64,000 nt of DNA, taken from NCBI GenBank assembly GCA_032718475.1, contig JAUCBJ010009144.1:1-64000 (forward strand). Reading direction: 5' to 3'. The position numbers were made by a program, and so were the translations under genes. This document shows positions 1-10,981 of this stretch, one piece after another. Under the pieces are notes generated by a model, which was not told the DNA's origin, searched no databases, and saw only the letters and a program-made list of their open reading frames with translations. Within the stretch, counting starts at the first letter, position 1, and each line of letters starts with the position of its first letter. This stretch comes from Nemertoderma westbladi. Taxonomy: Eukaryota > Xenacoelomorpha > Nemertodermatida > Nemertodermatidae.

Positions 1-50
1 CTACGGGAGATGTGAATTCAATCTAACCACTACACCAAGGTGGAACTGTG
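1..50 (-). repeat. tRNA-like A-box fragment at the left edge
   Basis: Read on the minus strand this contains TTGGTGTAGTGGTTAGA, which resembles a tRNA D-arm/A box. The rest of any tRNA or SINE body would lie left of the window, so a true tRNA gene cannot be told from a SINE head. Confidence 0.3.
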
Positions 51-1464
51 GTGCAATGCCACATCGCAGCTCTTCCTTTGCCCTACTCTACTAACATAAA
101 AGCCTTTATGTTTGAAGATTTGTTGTCTTCTTTGTCTCGGTTGGTGACTCACCTGTCTGTGGTTGCAGTTGCAGTTGCAGTGTCCAGAGACCCAGTCATT
201 ACTGCAGGGTGATGATCATGGTTTTAACAGTTTAACAGTGATTCAACGGTAATATGAGATTATTGGGTGTAATATTAATACTATCTAGCCTACATTATAT
301 GGGGGCCAAAAAGGAGACGAGGACTATAGGAACTGTTCTATAAAATATAAGTTATTTTCGGTAAAATAAAGTTATCAATCGAGGTGAAGACCACTAGAAC
401 AGTTCCTATAATAAAATGTAAAATGCTATCACACCTAGCAGTAATACCTGTGTCTTGCTATCTCAGGGCTGTGAGTGATCCGAAAATTAATACACATAAA
501 ATTATTATATGATTTGTTTTGAGTTTGTTTGAGAATTTATTATTCAACATATAAACTTCTTGCTTTCCTAGATAATAAATAATCCTAAATGATTAATAAT
601 AACAGTTGGCTGACCCGCCCAAATGCCAAAGAACGGTCCTCCCGCATGGCTTAAGAAGATTTGATCAACCACTCACACGCAACGAATTAGAACAAACTGC
701 CACCTGATGCCCACTACCCAATCTGCCGCTGTGCATTATGTTTTTCATCCACATTAACTATAACTATGTCTTGTACAGTATACTTGCCATTTTGGCCAAT
801 TCATCCTTTCAACCTTGTAACCGAACTATTCTGACTCACCCCACCCCCTATGATCCCTATGTACAAATACAAAGTTATATTTTTCATTCATCCAAAATTA
901 TTCCCAAGTCAAAGGTAATCACGCAAACGCGAGGAGATCTACAGGGAGTTGGTTCTAGTCCCCAGATGTTTATTGTTAATATTAAAGGCCCTACGTTATA
1001 GATATACAGTAATTGACAACATACTTGCAATCAATAGCCGATGTTATTGTTCTGGCTACTGCATTTGTTGATTATTTACTATTTTACTGTAAGTTTAAGG
1101 AGGCCGGATATGCATAAGGGCTGGGTTATGTTAGAGACTTTCGTCGGGTGGTAAGAATGTCGAAAGTCCCTCATATGATTCCGGAGTGATCCTTCTAGTT
1201 GAATATCTACCTCCCTTCTACTACACCTCTGGGTTCGGACAGGGAACCTGCTGTCGGATATTGCAGTCGAGCGATGTGTATGGAAACCAGAGGAAGTGTC
1301 TTGAACTCAATAATGGTTGTTTGTCGTGCAATGTATTGTTCTGATATCATCTAATCTCCTGTAGCCTACTAATGCGACCGGTATATTTATAAATTATTAT
1401 TGGTGTTATGGGTGAATGAGTGGTTTCATATTATTATATCTTTTTTTGGGTTTAGCATTTCAAG
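51..1464. other. non-coding, no gene recognised
   Basis: AT-rich sequence. The longest open frame (738-1001) has no recognisable domain or splice context. No RNA gene or transposon terminus could be supported. Confidence 0.5.
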
Positions 1465-1545
1465 TTGGCAATGACGTCCAGGTGGGATCGAACTGGTGAC
1501 CTCCGGGTTGGAAGTCTGACCCTCTAACCATTCAGCTAGCGGCTA
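1465..1545 (-). repeat. tRNA-derived SINE-like remnant
   Basis: On the minus strand there is an A-box-like TAGCTGAATGGTTAGAG (about 1537-1521), an anticodon-loop-like CTTCCAA, and a B-box-like GTTCGATCCC (1492-1483) in tRNA order and spacing. The ends do not pair as an acceptor stem and the anticodon stem is poor, so this is a tRNA-derived repeat rather than a functional tRNA gene. Confidence 0.5.
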
Positions 1546-2725
1546 AGGCTTGAAATTAAAATTTGTGGGAATTGTTTTGACTTTCGAAAATATTAAAAAT
1601 ATATTTTAAAATACAGTTTTCGTTAAGCAATGTTTTCCTTCACCATGTGCCCCACCCTGTTCGCGGTTTCAGACCTTTAGCAGTTTAACCTGCCAATTTT
1701 AGGTGTCCTCTAGTTTATAAATCGACTTTAGCCTATAACAATTATTTAATGCACATGAAGTAACATTAGCCGAAGCCAGTCTATGCGCGATCATTCACCC
1801 ACAGTTAAGGGAGACTGGATTCGGGTTCTTTGAAGTTATTGCGTTGCAGACCTACTGTATTATTCGATTGATCGTTACTATATAATCTCTGACAATATTA
1901 TTCACTTTCGGGGAAATATTAACAGTTCCTTTAGGATGTGACGCTTTAAGTATAAAACAGAGTTATGACTTATACTAAACACAAAGAGATGGGTACTGAT
2001 TTTCGTAAATAGCGCATTCTTTAGGAGATGCTTTATTATCTGTCACACTGCTGCATACGACTTCACACTGCTGCACACTGATCTGCCGACCGTCACTGAA
2101 TTTGACCATATATAAGGAGGATAGCAACTGACACATGTAGGGATTATGAAATAGCATTTAATTCACACTAAAACCACTATAATGTAAGTCGCAATTGCTA
2201 CCAGTAACCGGTCCCTCTTACCTTCAGTAATCAAGAAGATTGGGGGTTTTATGATTATTTATCGGTATTCTCCAAATATAACAACATATCCATCAACATA
2301 TAACAATTAATAACAGACAGTAAACAGAAGTAAAATAATGCGGTGATAGTCAGCCAGTATCAGTAGTACCGGTACCGCAGTATGGATTGTTTGATTTGCC
2401 AGTCAGATGGTGACCAGGTGACCAGGCCAGTTGCACAGTGCAGATAATCGATTTACGTTCTTATAATCAAAGCCGTCTAATGTTGGCCAAAGTCTGAAAC
2501 TTCTAACACAGAAGTACAGAAGAATTTCCAAGCAGTTGTTCTCGCTCAGAAAGGTAAACAAAGACCGTAATGCATTGCGCGGTTTTCCGTAGGCCTCTGT
2601 ACAAGATAAAATGAAAATCGCTCTGATTGGCCGAGCCTGAACAAAGAGAGGCTCCTCGTGTACAGTAAATCAGCTGACAGATTTCGTCATCGTAGTTCCA
2701 GTCTTTTAGAGTATTAGGCGTATTG
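1546..2725. other. non-coding, no gene recognised
   Basis: AT-rich sequence with no supported gene. It may include the 3' end of element A (minus strand), but no LTR copy could be paired here. Confidence 0.4.
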
Positions 2726-2860
2726 TGGCAGAAAATGGCTTGTTATGTCCGCTAAAACACCTACAGGGTACATTGCGGAGAAAATGGCTTGTTATGTCCG
2801 CTAAAACAACTACACAGTTCATTGCGGAAAAAAATAACTTATTATATCCGCAAAAGCTTT
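2726..2860. repeat. short tandem repeat, about 3 copies of a 55-60 bp unit
   Basis: The words GAAAATGGCTTGTTATGTCC and GCTAAAAC recur with CATTGCGG between them at about 2733, 2780 and (diverged) 2825. It lies just beyond the 3' end of the accessory gene of element A, so it may belong to that element's 3' untranslated part. Confidence 0.6.
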
Positions 2861-2942
2861 TACACCGCTCCCAGAAAATGGGATTTAATTCTATAAAATA
2901 TAAAAAATCACAGTTTCTAAAATATAAAAATACTCTAAACAG

Positions 2943-4937
2943 TTAGTCTTTCTTACGCGAACGGCGTTTACGCAGTTTTTTGAGGCTAGCAAGAGTCATT
3001 TTCTCTTTGGGGCGAGCCACTTTACTAGGAGGGCTATAACTCCTGGGTGAGGGGTGCAATATAATTGCATCGGAAGGTTTAGGATTACGGTCGGTGTATC
3101 CGCCGGTCGAGGTACCCGGTTGATTGATATCAACCTCAGTGGAGCGAGGTCGAACAACCTTCAGAGCGCGTTTCAGGACAGCAGCTCTTACTGGTCCCTG
3201 ACGAGTCGTCTGCATGAGAGCGGTAGGTGGACCGTGAGTAGTGAGAAATTTCCTCGGTTTGATGGTTCTTTCTAACTCGCGTTCTTGGGCTCTATATTCA
3301 TAGGGTCGTCTATGAACTTCCTGCAGTTCTGGATGCGAGTTGATGAACAAGTCACCATATTCTGGATCTTGACGAATGAAGTTTATCAAGTTATAGGAAT
3401 TAAGATCGTTGGGATTAATGTTCCTGAGATATTTACGAACAAATTTGGTCGAAATATTCTCGCCAACACGCTTCATTAGTTCGTAACTCGGTGTGCGAGA
3501 TTTTTGTTCAATGGACGCGAATAGATACGGGTGGAACGCATAAACTCCTTCGTAGGCACGTCCAGGGTAATAGCGATGACGTGACTCACAATGTAAATCC
3601 GCGTTCGCTTCCCAGGCTCGAATGTAGCGTAGGGTAATCATTTCATCTACGCTTTCCAGATCGCGGTTGAAAGGGCAATCAAAACTTGCATGTCCTTTAA
3701 ACTGACAATGATGGCATTGAGTCATAAATTGGGGGCAGACTGCGAAAATGTGCAAGTTATTGAGTCTACAATACGCACAATAGATCTCCATCGCAGGCTG
3801 TTCATGGAAGTAGGAGCAGGGTACGTTGGAGTCCACAGGGGTGAAATGGTCTCGAGATGCACATAATCGGCAACGTTTCCTAGAGATATAATTGGCATGC
3901 CGATAATCGTACGCGGTGAGACATTGTGGACCCTGATACCATTCCAGGACGTAGTCGTTGTCACTGCTCCGGGGTGTTGTGGGCTGAATCTCCTCGGATT
4001 CTAAGCATATTGGTTCGTCTTCCAATTGCATAGCTGAGGTAGGTGTGGCTGTCTCCTCAAGCGAACCCAGTGTCTGAACTTCCACGATAGAATAACCCGT
4101 GGGGATTCGAGGTCTTTGTATAACAGAGGAATGTAAGTTCTGTATACAAACGTCCTTGAAAATGGCGAATCCAGCGCTGTCTAACTTCTCAGCAGCTGAG
4201 TCTCTTAGGCTGAGCTTGGTCAGAGCGCGGTCCTTGAACTGACTATCAACGTTACGGAACGGAGTCAGAAAGCGCCTGAAGCATTCGAAGCGGATGAATT
4301 TATTGTGTTCATCTAGCTTGGCGAGTTTGGTTCCAAGTATTAAGGGATGGGCGTGTATAGTACGACTGCACACATCGGCTAGCCAACCGGCAAGTGCGGC
4401 GTTTTCGAAGATAGTGTATATAGCTAATGAGGGACGAAGTGGAACACTCATGAAGCTATACACGACGCCAGGTGCGGTCAATGGTCCGTCAAAGTATAAT
4501 CGAGAATAATGATCTCCATATACTTGTTGATAGTTGATAGGGTTTCCGACTTTGAAATTCCATCCGTATTCTTGAAAGGCAAGATGTCCGATGGAAGTTC
4601 GTTGTACTTTATTGATGCCGCTGGGTGTATTGGCATACATAGTTTGGAAGAAACCTCGGCCTTCTGCCCAGGGAGCAATCAGCTGAGTATCTACGAAAGG
4701 ATACGGGATATTCTCCATGTTCCTAAAGTCGTTTTGGAGATCTCCATAAACAGCTGAGCCGATTTTAAGGATTCTTTCGTTAAACAACATCTCGAGCACG
4801 GGCTGGGGTAACATCGATCCATCGATACCCATGGCCGGTTTGCACTCGGTGTCGGTGACGTAACGCTGCGCGAGTTCGAATTGTCCATGATCGGAGTTTC
4901 TTTTGTATCTCGGTGAGGGTCTCAAAAGAATAATCAA
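2943..4937 (-). CDS. element A accessory protein, C-terminal part: exonuclease motifs II-III, three zinc knuckles
   Basis: This frame takes over from the one ending at 4780 by a +1 shift near 4915. It opens with the second half of a DEDD-type 3'-5' exonuclease fold: KIGSAVYGD with the motif II Asp at 4742-4740, then FVDT, and a motif III Y-x3-E (Tyr 4418-4416, Glu 4406-4404) where most relatives have Y-x3-D. About 3880-3670 encode three zinc knuckles (C-x2-C-x4-H-x9-C, C-x2-C-x5-H-x4-C, C-x2-C-x4-H-x4-C). A downstream region with an EW/AW helix and RYYPGRAYEGVYAF-like segment is shared with elements B and C. The C-terminus is basic (KKLRKRRSRKK). Nucleic-acid binding or processing is inferred from the domains; the role is unknown. 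Confidence 0.7.
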   Translation of the reverse strand: MIILLRPSPRYKRNSDHGQFELAQRYVTDTECKPAMGIDGSMLPQPVLEMLFNERILKIGSAVYGDLQNDFRNMENIPYPFVDTQLIAPWAEGRGFFQTMYANTPSGINKVQRTSIGHLAFQEYGWNFKVGNPINYQQVYGDHYSRLYFDGPLTAPGVVYSFMSVPLRPSLAIYTIFENAALAGWLADVCSRTIHAHPLILGTKLAKLDEHNKFIRFECFRRFLTPFRNVDSQFKDRALTKLSLRDSAAEKLDSAGFAIFKDVCIQNLHSSVIQRPRIPTGYSIVEVQTLGSLEETATPTSAMQLEDEPICLESEEIQPTTPRSSDNDYVLEWYQGPQCLTAYDYRHANYISRKRCRLCASRDHFTPVDSNVPCSYFHEQPAMEIYCAYCRLNNLHIFAVCPQFMTQCHHCQFKGHASFDCPFNRDLESVDEMITLRYIRAWEANADLHCESRHRYYPGRAYEGVYAFHPYLFASIEQKSRTPSYELMKRVGENISTKFVRKYLRNINPNDLNSYNLINFIRQDPEYGDLFINSHPELQEVHRRPYEYRAQERELERTIKPRKFLTTHGPPTALMQTTRQGPVRAAVLKRALKVVRPRSTEVDINQPGTSTGGYTDRNPKPSDAIILHPSPRSYSPPSKVARPKEKMTLASLKKLRKRRSRKKD

Positions 4938-7188
4938 TCACGTCGGAACACGCTCGAGTAAATACGTGGGTAGAACCAGCTAGTCCTCGTATATGTATCA
5001 TGCGCGTAGTTCCCAGTTCTCCAACCGGAACGCTACCTTCGTTATCGTAAGTGACAACTCCATACATTTCGATAACGTTAAGAGTTTCGTTCCACTCTTT
5101 AGTGGCGTTTTCTAGGGTCATCCCCACCGGATGCCATAAGGTGGCGCATTCGCTAGCGTTGGGTAGATCTCTATACTTCAGATATTGTGTAGTATACGTC
5201 TCTACATCTCCATATCGTTGTATTCTCTCTTCCTCGAATAATACGTCGAGATTCCAGTGGACTAATCGAGTTTTGATAAATCCATCGAGATTATACGGAG
5301 GCAGTATATCTTTCTCTATTCTGGAAACATTGTAGGGTTTTCTGAATGAGTTTACTTTCACTAACTGATCCAGATGTTTCTGCAGTTGTTCGAGTTCGAC
5401 AAGATCGAGAGGATTTATTAGTGGTAGAAACCTTAGACTATGTGTAGGATCTTCCGGTTTTACCATATAATATTGAGTTAGATTGACATAATAAGGGTGA
5501 TCTTTGATCCCATAAAACGAGTTCGGTAAAGGTCTAGCGCGTATGTTGACCTCATGTACCATACGACGGACAAGATCCGCTCGATTGTCCGGAGGTTCAA
5601 CGAGTATACCGTCGACACGAGCGGCCTCGATTGGCGGACGCTGTAACATAGGAGCGTCAGCGATAAGATCTCGAGATCTTAGGTTGATATCAACCGGTTG
5701 GGGTTGTACCGTTGCGAAGAGTTTGTCTCCGAAATGGGGAACCATCGATGGATGAATGATGGTTTTGGAGTAGAGATCAGTCATAAGGATTTGAGCTTCT
5801 GGTTGGGCTAAAGCTGCTTCTTCTCTTTCATCCATTTCGATGTGTTTCTCCTCGAGCTGATTTTCCTCCGCTTGTCGTTGTAAGCGTTCGTCTAAAAACT
5901 CTTGTAGAGAATAGGTTCGTCCAAGTTCGATGTCTTCCTCGAGGTTCTGGATTTCTCGATCGAACTGGGGTAAGGCCAACTCCTTCACCGCTTGGACTTG
6001 TTGCTGCAATTTGCGTTTCTCCAAACAATCGTAAGTTCCTTTTCCGATCTTCTGCCGAATAGCGTCTAACGCGTTTCGTACAACGCTCTCCTCGACTTCG
6101 GTGACGGGTTGTATCGGGGTTAACCCAGGACGATTGTATGGGTTGAACGGCGATATTAGATGTCCGCGTCCCAATCCGGCTAGGTAGGATGGGCGAATAT
6201 CTAGCGAGCCCACTACCGGAGTGCCACCGATTAATTGTTCGGGTAACACAAGATCTTTGAACAGTGAATACAGTTCAGGAGGATCCGTTATACTATTAGG
6301 ATCAAGAGTTTGAGGTCTCACTAGGGAATGAGGAGGTCTGACCGAGTATTCCGGAACTCTGATCATGGGTTTATTTAAGGATCGTTTGAGTCGAGCGATC
6401 GTAGGTGATACGTCGAACAAGTTTCGCTCGAAACTCCCATAAGTATAGCGAGTAAAACTGTGTTTAGCGCAACGTCTCCGCGGATGTTTATGTCTTTCCG
6501 TTTGTTGGTTGGGTCTAGGGCATTCATCGCAATAATACCAAAGACGCACGTCCTGTAGGGGAAACGCGGGTGATCGTTCTCCAGTTTTACAATATTCCTC
6601 CATCTGTTCGAAGCTATCCGGGACAACAGGTAGCGGTCGATCGGCGGTAAGATACATCATAGTGAAATAGAGCCGTTTGAGTTCTATCATAGGGTCATGA
6701 TGTATACCTTGAGGATATCGAGTTTCTAGATTTTGTTGGCTGGCAATATTGAGATATGTTTCTCTCAAGAATTCCAGATATTCGTTGAAGTCGCTGCGTT
6801 TATCCGGCTCTTCAACGTCTTCTCTTTCGAGTCGGTTTCGAATAGAATTCTCGTGTTCGATTCTCGGTTTATCGTTCCGACTCCGCTGGGTATGATATTT
6901 AAATAGAACCATTTCCCTTTCGGTGTCTACATCGTCCGTATCGTGTAAATCGATAGGATGGCCAGTAGTTAAGAAGTCCATATACGTACCATTACGATGC
7001 GTGTAGCGAGCGGTGAATTTTCTATAGTCCAATTCACGCGTGAGTTGTTCCTTGGACATTGGCGGTTCGATATAACGGCCATCGTCCTCCGTAGTAGTGG
7101 GACTAGCGTCGCCGCGTATTAGGCTATCAACAAACGCTTGCAACGGTAGGGTATATCGCTCCCTGATACCAAGATCGTCTTCTATCAA
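4780..7188 (-). CDS. element A accessory protein, N-terminal part: ends in exonuclease motif I
   Basis: About 800 codons with no database family I can name for the first 600. Around residue 220 there is a possible zinc site (C-x2-C, then a His/Cys-rich HKHPRRRCAKH). The middle is rich in Glu/Gln and may be helical. Near the end the segment VVTYDNEG (Asp-Asn-Glu at 5046-5038), followed by TTRMIHIRG and THVFTRA, fits beta-strands 1-3 of a DEDD exonuclease, with DxEG as motif I. The frame then leaves the domain; the rest lies in the next frame from about 4915. The frame opens at a TTG; the first ATG is near 7059, so the true start is unsettled. It sits 1.75 kb downstream of pol, in the env position. 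Confidence 0.65.
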   Translation of the reverse strand: MIEDDLGIRERYTLPLQAFVDSLIRGDASPTTTEDDGRYIEPPMSKEQLTRELDYRKFTARYTHRNGTYMDFLTTGHPIDLHDTDDVDTEREMVLFKYHTQRSRNDKPRIEHENSIRNRLEREDVEEPDKRSDFNEYLEFLRETYLNIASQQNLETRYPQGIHHDPMIELKRLYFTMMYLTADRPLPVVPDSFEQMEEYCKTGERSPAFPLQDVRLWYYCDECPRPNQQTERHKHPRRRCAKHSFTRYTYGSFERNLFDVSPTIARLKRSLNKPMIRVPEYSVRPPHSLVRPQTLDPNSITDPPELYSLFKDLVLPEQLIGGTPVVGSLDIRPSYLAGLGRGHLISPFNPYNRPGLTPIQPVTEVEESVVRNALDAIRQKIGKGTYDCLEKRKLQQQVQAVKELALPQFDREIQNLEEDIELGRTYSLQEFLDERLQRQAEENQLEEKHIEMDEREEAALAQPEAQILMTDLYSKTIIHPSMVPHFGDKLFATVQPQPVDINLRSRDLIADAPMLQRPPIEAARVDGILVEPPDNRADLVRRMVHEVNIRARPLPNSFYGIKDHPYYVNLTQYYMVKPEDPTHSLRFLPLINPLDLVELEQLQKHLDQLVKVNSFRKPYNVSRIEKDILPPYNLDGFIKTRLVHWNLDVLFEEERIQRYGDVETYTTQYLKYRDLPNASECATLWHPVGMTLENATKEWNETLNVIEMYGVVTYDNEGSVPVGELGTTRMIHIRGLAGSTHVFTRACSDVIDYSFETLTEIQKKLRSWTIRTRAALRHRHRVQTGHGYRWIDVTPARARDVV

Positions 7189-8944
7189 CTTCGGGATCTT
7201 CTATCAACTTCTAGTCATAGCTGCTATATGAGTTTATCAATATTATAATTAATTATAATTAGGCTAGCGGGCGTCGCTGCCTACCCCTCACTGCCCCCGG
7301 ACAGCGCAAGATCCTCAGCGCCGATGTACTGTTGTCGCGGTGCTTATCGCCAACGTAGTAGCTACACAACGACAACAATAACCAGCGCGAGTCACTCCAC
7401 TGTCCATCCCAAGGGCTTAGATTTACTTCAGGTTCTTACTGCAGAGGTAGGGCTACTTTCACAACTGCGACTAGCTACTGTAAACACACTTTAGTAGCAA
7501 CATTCACCTATAAACGCACAAATTCCACACAACTGTCACAAATTGTACACATTCGGGCCATTTGTCCATTAGTCAAGTGCCTTCCAGAATGCCACGTTAT
7601 TATTATGTATCCTTGGATACTAGCAGTGCGCTATTTATTCCGTATGCTATTCAATGGGGCAAGCTTTCTATTGTTCTTTTAACTCGCTTCTAATTCTAGC
7701 GTGGTTGTTGCTATGGTGACATTATGGAAAGCTAGCAGTAGAATTAGGGTAATTCTCATGCATACAGATCTGGGATGCTATTTAATAGTAATTCTTTAAT
7801 TGTCAATATTCCCCTTTATACATGATTTTATGAATTTTATCGGCTATTGACTATATATTGGAGATTCTCGCACACTAATATACTTAATAGGGTGAATCTC
7901 CGCTCCCATGATCTATTATTTAATGGAATTTTGGGAATGTTATAAATTGTATAAAATAACAATTTATCAAATTCATGAGAGGATATGAATTTAAATTATT
8001 CCCGTAAATTTTATTATTTAATATTAAATAGGCACAATTTTATTCCAGAGCATGTCTGGGGACTGGGATCCTTGATTCTAGGAAATTTGTCCTTTTAAGA
8101 GTATCGGTAAGTGCTACGATATCTTAATCGACTAGAATTTTAAAGGATCTAAATTTTAACAGATTTTGATTTATATATTTTCTTGGTTTACAAACTCCTT
8201 AGAGTTTATTTGTATGCATTTACTCTATTATAACATTTGTTTTAATAGATTTTTATAAATATTAACTATGTAATATTTAAGATGGGCACCGATTTATTCC
8301 AGAACATGTCTGGGGACGTTAACCACTGATTCTAGAATTTTGTCTTTCAAGTATATCGGTGGGTGCCGCGATATCTTAATCGACTAGAATTACAGATGGT
8401 CAAAGGGTTTAACAGATTTATTTTGCGTGGTACGCTACTGTTAAAGGGACATCACGCTACTATATGTATTATTTAATATACGGTATGAGAGCAATATTGC
8501 AAGAAGCAATGTCAGTGAGAAGAGGCAAGTCGTTTCCAAGGTCTACCCAGAGCTTGGTTTAGCCGAGACACGAGGATCTGAACTTTGCATTCCTAATACT
8601 CTACTTACCAATAATACTTGAGTATAGTAGGAGCTTTATTGTACTTTAATAAGTACGGATATTTCATCTTACTGTAGTCACGCATTTATAATATGATACG
8701 GACAGTAAGGAAAGAGAAAAAGAATTATTTCTCGCCGTTGCACTAAATATATAATATAAGTAATTAAGTAATAAACACGAGTATATATTGCACTAATTCT
8801 ACTAAATAATCGCTAAAATAACATTCTACTAAATAAAATTAAAGAAAACGATTATTATAAAATTACATAATAATACATACATAAATATAAAAATAATAAA
8901 AACAAATATAAAATAATATAGTCACACACCCACTCCAGACGCTG
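7189..8944. other. spacer between pol and accessory gene of element A
   Basis: AT-rich and non-coding. It contains two diverged copies of a block of about 110 bp at roughly 8030-8150 and 8284-8395, sharing TTATTCCAGARCATGTCTGG, GATTCTAG and GATATCTTAATCGACTAGAA. Element B also has a long non-coding, repeat-bearing spacer in this place, so the spacer may be part of the element's design (for example a promoter or splice region for the accessory gene). Confidence 0.55.
8030..8395. repeat. pair of diverged ~110 bp direct repeats
   Basis: Copy 1 is about 8030-8150 and copy 2 about 8284-8395, same orientation. Both end in GATATCTTAATCGACTAGAA. They lie inside element A between pol and the accessory gene. 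Confidence 0.65.
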
Positions 8945-10981
8945 TTACGTTGGGGAGTCCCTAGATGTTTGTTGGATTAGGGAGGTGGTCGTGGGAAGAG
9001 TATCTTGCCTTCCATAGTTTCCGGACAGTTCTCTGTCTCTTTCCAGTAAACATAAACGACCAACTGGGCGATTGAGCTGCTGTGTTTCGAACACAATTCC
9101 AGGTTTCTTAAAGTTACGTCGCATGACGACGAGTTCTACCGATCGCACTAAACCATCATCGGAGATATGAGTCTCGATGATACGACCTGTCTGCCACCGC
9201 TTACGTGGAAGATCTGATTCCACAATAAGGACCATGTCTCCGGCGCTGACGTTTTCTTGCTGCGCAAACCACTTGGTTCGAAGTTGTAGCGTAGGCAGAT
9301 AATGTTTTTCGAAATGGTCAGCGAAACGACGGGATAATAACTGCATAAGTTGCCAAGTTTGTCGGCAGTATTCGTCTCCGTCCGTGATTTCCGATCGTGG
9401 GAGCATGGCTACAGGTTTCTTCAGTAGGAAGTGCGCGGGTGTTAGCGCTTCCAGGGAGTCGGGACTCGATGAGACTGGCATAAGCGGTCTCTCGTTAAGA
9501 TAGGCGGCGATTTCTTCCATTAACGTCCGCAAAAGTTCGTCGGTGAGATACGCGCGGCACGGCACTATAAAGTGAAATGCGGTCTTCACGCTTCTTATTA
9601 ATCTCTCCCAACTTCCTCCCCACCAAGGGGCGTCGGCGGCGTTGAAGGTCCAGCTAGATGCTGTTACCCTTAGCTGATCGTCCACCTGTCTTTGGTTCCA
9701 ATCTCTAACGTAAGCCTTGATCTCATTATTGGCGCCAATGAAGTTCGTTCCCTTATCAGATCTCATCGTGTTGCTAGTTCCAAAGCGAGCGATCTGTCGG
9801 CGTAAACTCAGTATGAAGCTGTTGGTAGATAGATCGTTCACCATATCTAGATGGATCGCTCTACAAGTCATACAGACAAAGATGACACACCATCGCTTGA
9901 CTATAGTCCTAGCACGATATACTTCAATAGGGCCAAATAAATCCACACCGGTATTAGTAAAGGGTGGTTCATAGAAGCTTACTCGTTCCCTAGGTAATTC
10001 TGCCTCTCGCTGTGTTAAAGGCCTACTGAATGCTTTCCTACAGGGTATACAGTTCCTAAGAACTTGGTTCAGAGCTCTACGGGGTTTATGGAAATAATAG
10101 CGAGTTCGAATTTCGCTAAGAACTCGTTCTCTACCAGCATGGTAAAGCTTACTGTGAACATCTACAATCATCTTGATTTGTATTTCAAGATTTCTAATGA
10201 GTATGGGAAACTTAGTGTCAAAGGATAATGGAGCATTAGTTAGTCTCCCTCCAACACGTATTAACCCATCTATCATTGTGCTAGAGAAACGATCCCTTAA
10301 GCGCATCTGTGGATTTCTCAACAACAGGAAATACTTATCGGAATCTTCATAGCATTGCAGGAGTCTCAGTATCTGCTTATTGGTTTCTTCATGCTCCTGG
10401 TAACTGATCTTCTCCGTCAGAAACCTATCTGATATTTTGTATTTGGGAAGATCTTTAATAGCATGGACCTGTGCAGATGTCAGTGGAGCGGTATCACTAG
10501 CGATCTTCGTCCTGGAGTAGTGATGATGGAAGCATCGCTTTAAATACACGACGGCCTTACAAAGCCGATTCCAGGAGCTATAGTGATTTATCGCTCTCTG
10601 CAGGAGAGGTGAGAGTCCCTGCGAGACGTCTGGTGTTCCAGATTTCCAGTCTCTCTCTCTGATTTCCACAACAGACTTATTTGTGGCGGGGGAGTTTAGA
10701 TCCACAGCGTCGTCTCCGGAAATGTGTAGTACAGACAGATCTATCACGGGTTTAAATAACTTTGATTTACTCGTCCGGGTTTTGGGTTTGACTTTCTCCG
10801 CTCCCTTGGCTTGTCTAATCTCAGCCGTGGTGAGATGAGGAGGCCATTCATCCTCTTCTTTACTTAGGAAGTCGGGTCCACCTAACCAGTCCGGAGTATC
10901 TATCAGTTCTTGAGGAGTTGCTCCTCTGGAGGCGATGTCGGCTGGATTAATCGTCCCAGGGCAATGTCTCCATTGATCTAC
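8945..10981 (-). CDS. BEL/Pao element A pol, RNase H tail and integrase
   Basis: The frame is open from about 10981 and begins with the conserved WRHCPG and NPADIASRG motifs that follow RNase H in BEL/Pao polyproteins. The integrase has an HHCC zinc-binding region (H-x4-H then C-x2-C near 10170-10050). The catalytic triad appears as GVDLFGP (first Asp), MRSDKGTNF (second Asp) and WWGGSWERL (Glu), followed by a C-terminal domain with WFAQQENVSAGDMVLIVE. It ends at 8945. It joins the preceding RT frame by a +1 shift near 10985, so the polyprotein is interrupted here. Integrase would insert the cDNA into the genome; this copy is probably dead. Confidence 0.85.
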   Translation of the reverse strand, partial: VDQWRHCPGTINPADIASRGATPQELIDTPDWLGGPDFLSKEEDEWPPHLTTAEIRQAKGAEKVKPKTRTSKSKLFKPVIDLSVLHISGDDAVDLNSPATNKSVVEIRERDWKSGTPDVSQGLSPLLQRAINHYSSWNRLCKAVVYLKRCFHHHYSRTKIASDTAPLTSAQVHAIKDLPKYKISDRFLTEKISYQEHEETNKQILRLLQCYEDSDKYFLLLRNPQMRLRDRFSSTMIDGLIRVGGRLTNAPLSFDTKFPILIRNLEIQIKMIVDVHSKLYHAGRERVLSEIRTRYYFHKPRRALNQVLRNCIPCRKAFSRPLTQREAELPRERVSFYEPPFTNTGVDLFGPIEVYRARTIVKRWCVIFVCMTCRAIHLDMVNDLSTNSFILSLRRQIARFGTSNTMRSDKGTNFIGANNEIKAYVRDWNQRQVDDQLRVTASSWTFNAADAPWWGGSWERLIRSVKTAFHFIVPCRAYLTDELLRTLMEEIAAYLNERPLMPVSSSPDSLEALTPAHFLLKKPVAMLPRSEITDGDEYCRQTWQLMQLLSRRFADHFEKHYLPTLQLRTKWFAQQENVSAGDMVLIVESDLPRKRWQTGRIIETHISDDGLVRSVELVVMRRNFKKPGIVFETQQLNRPVGRLCLLERDRELSGNYGRQDTLPTTTSLIQQTSRDSPT

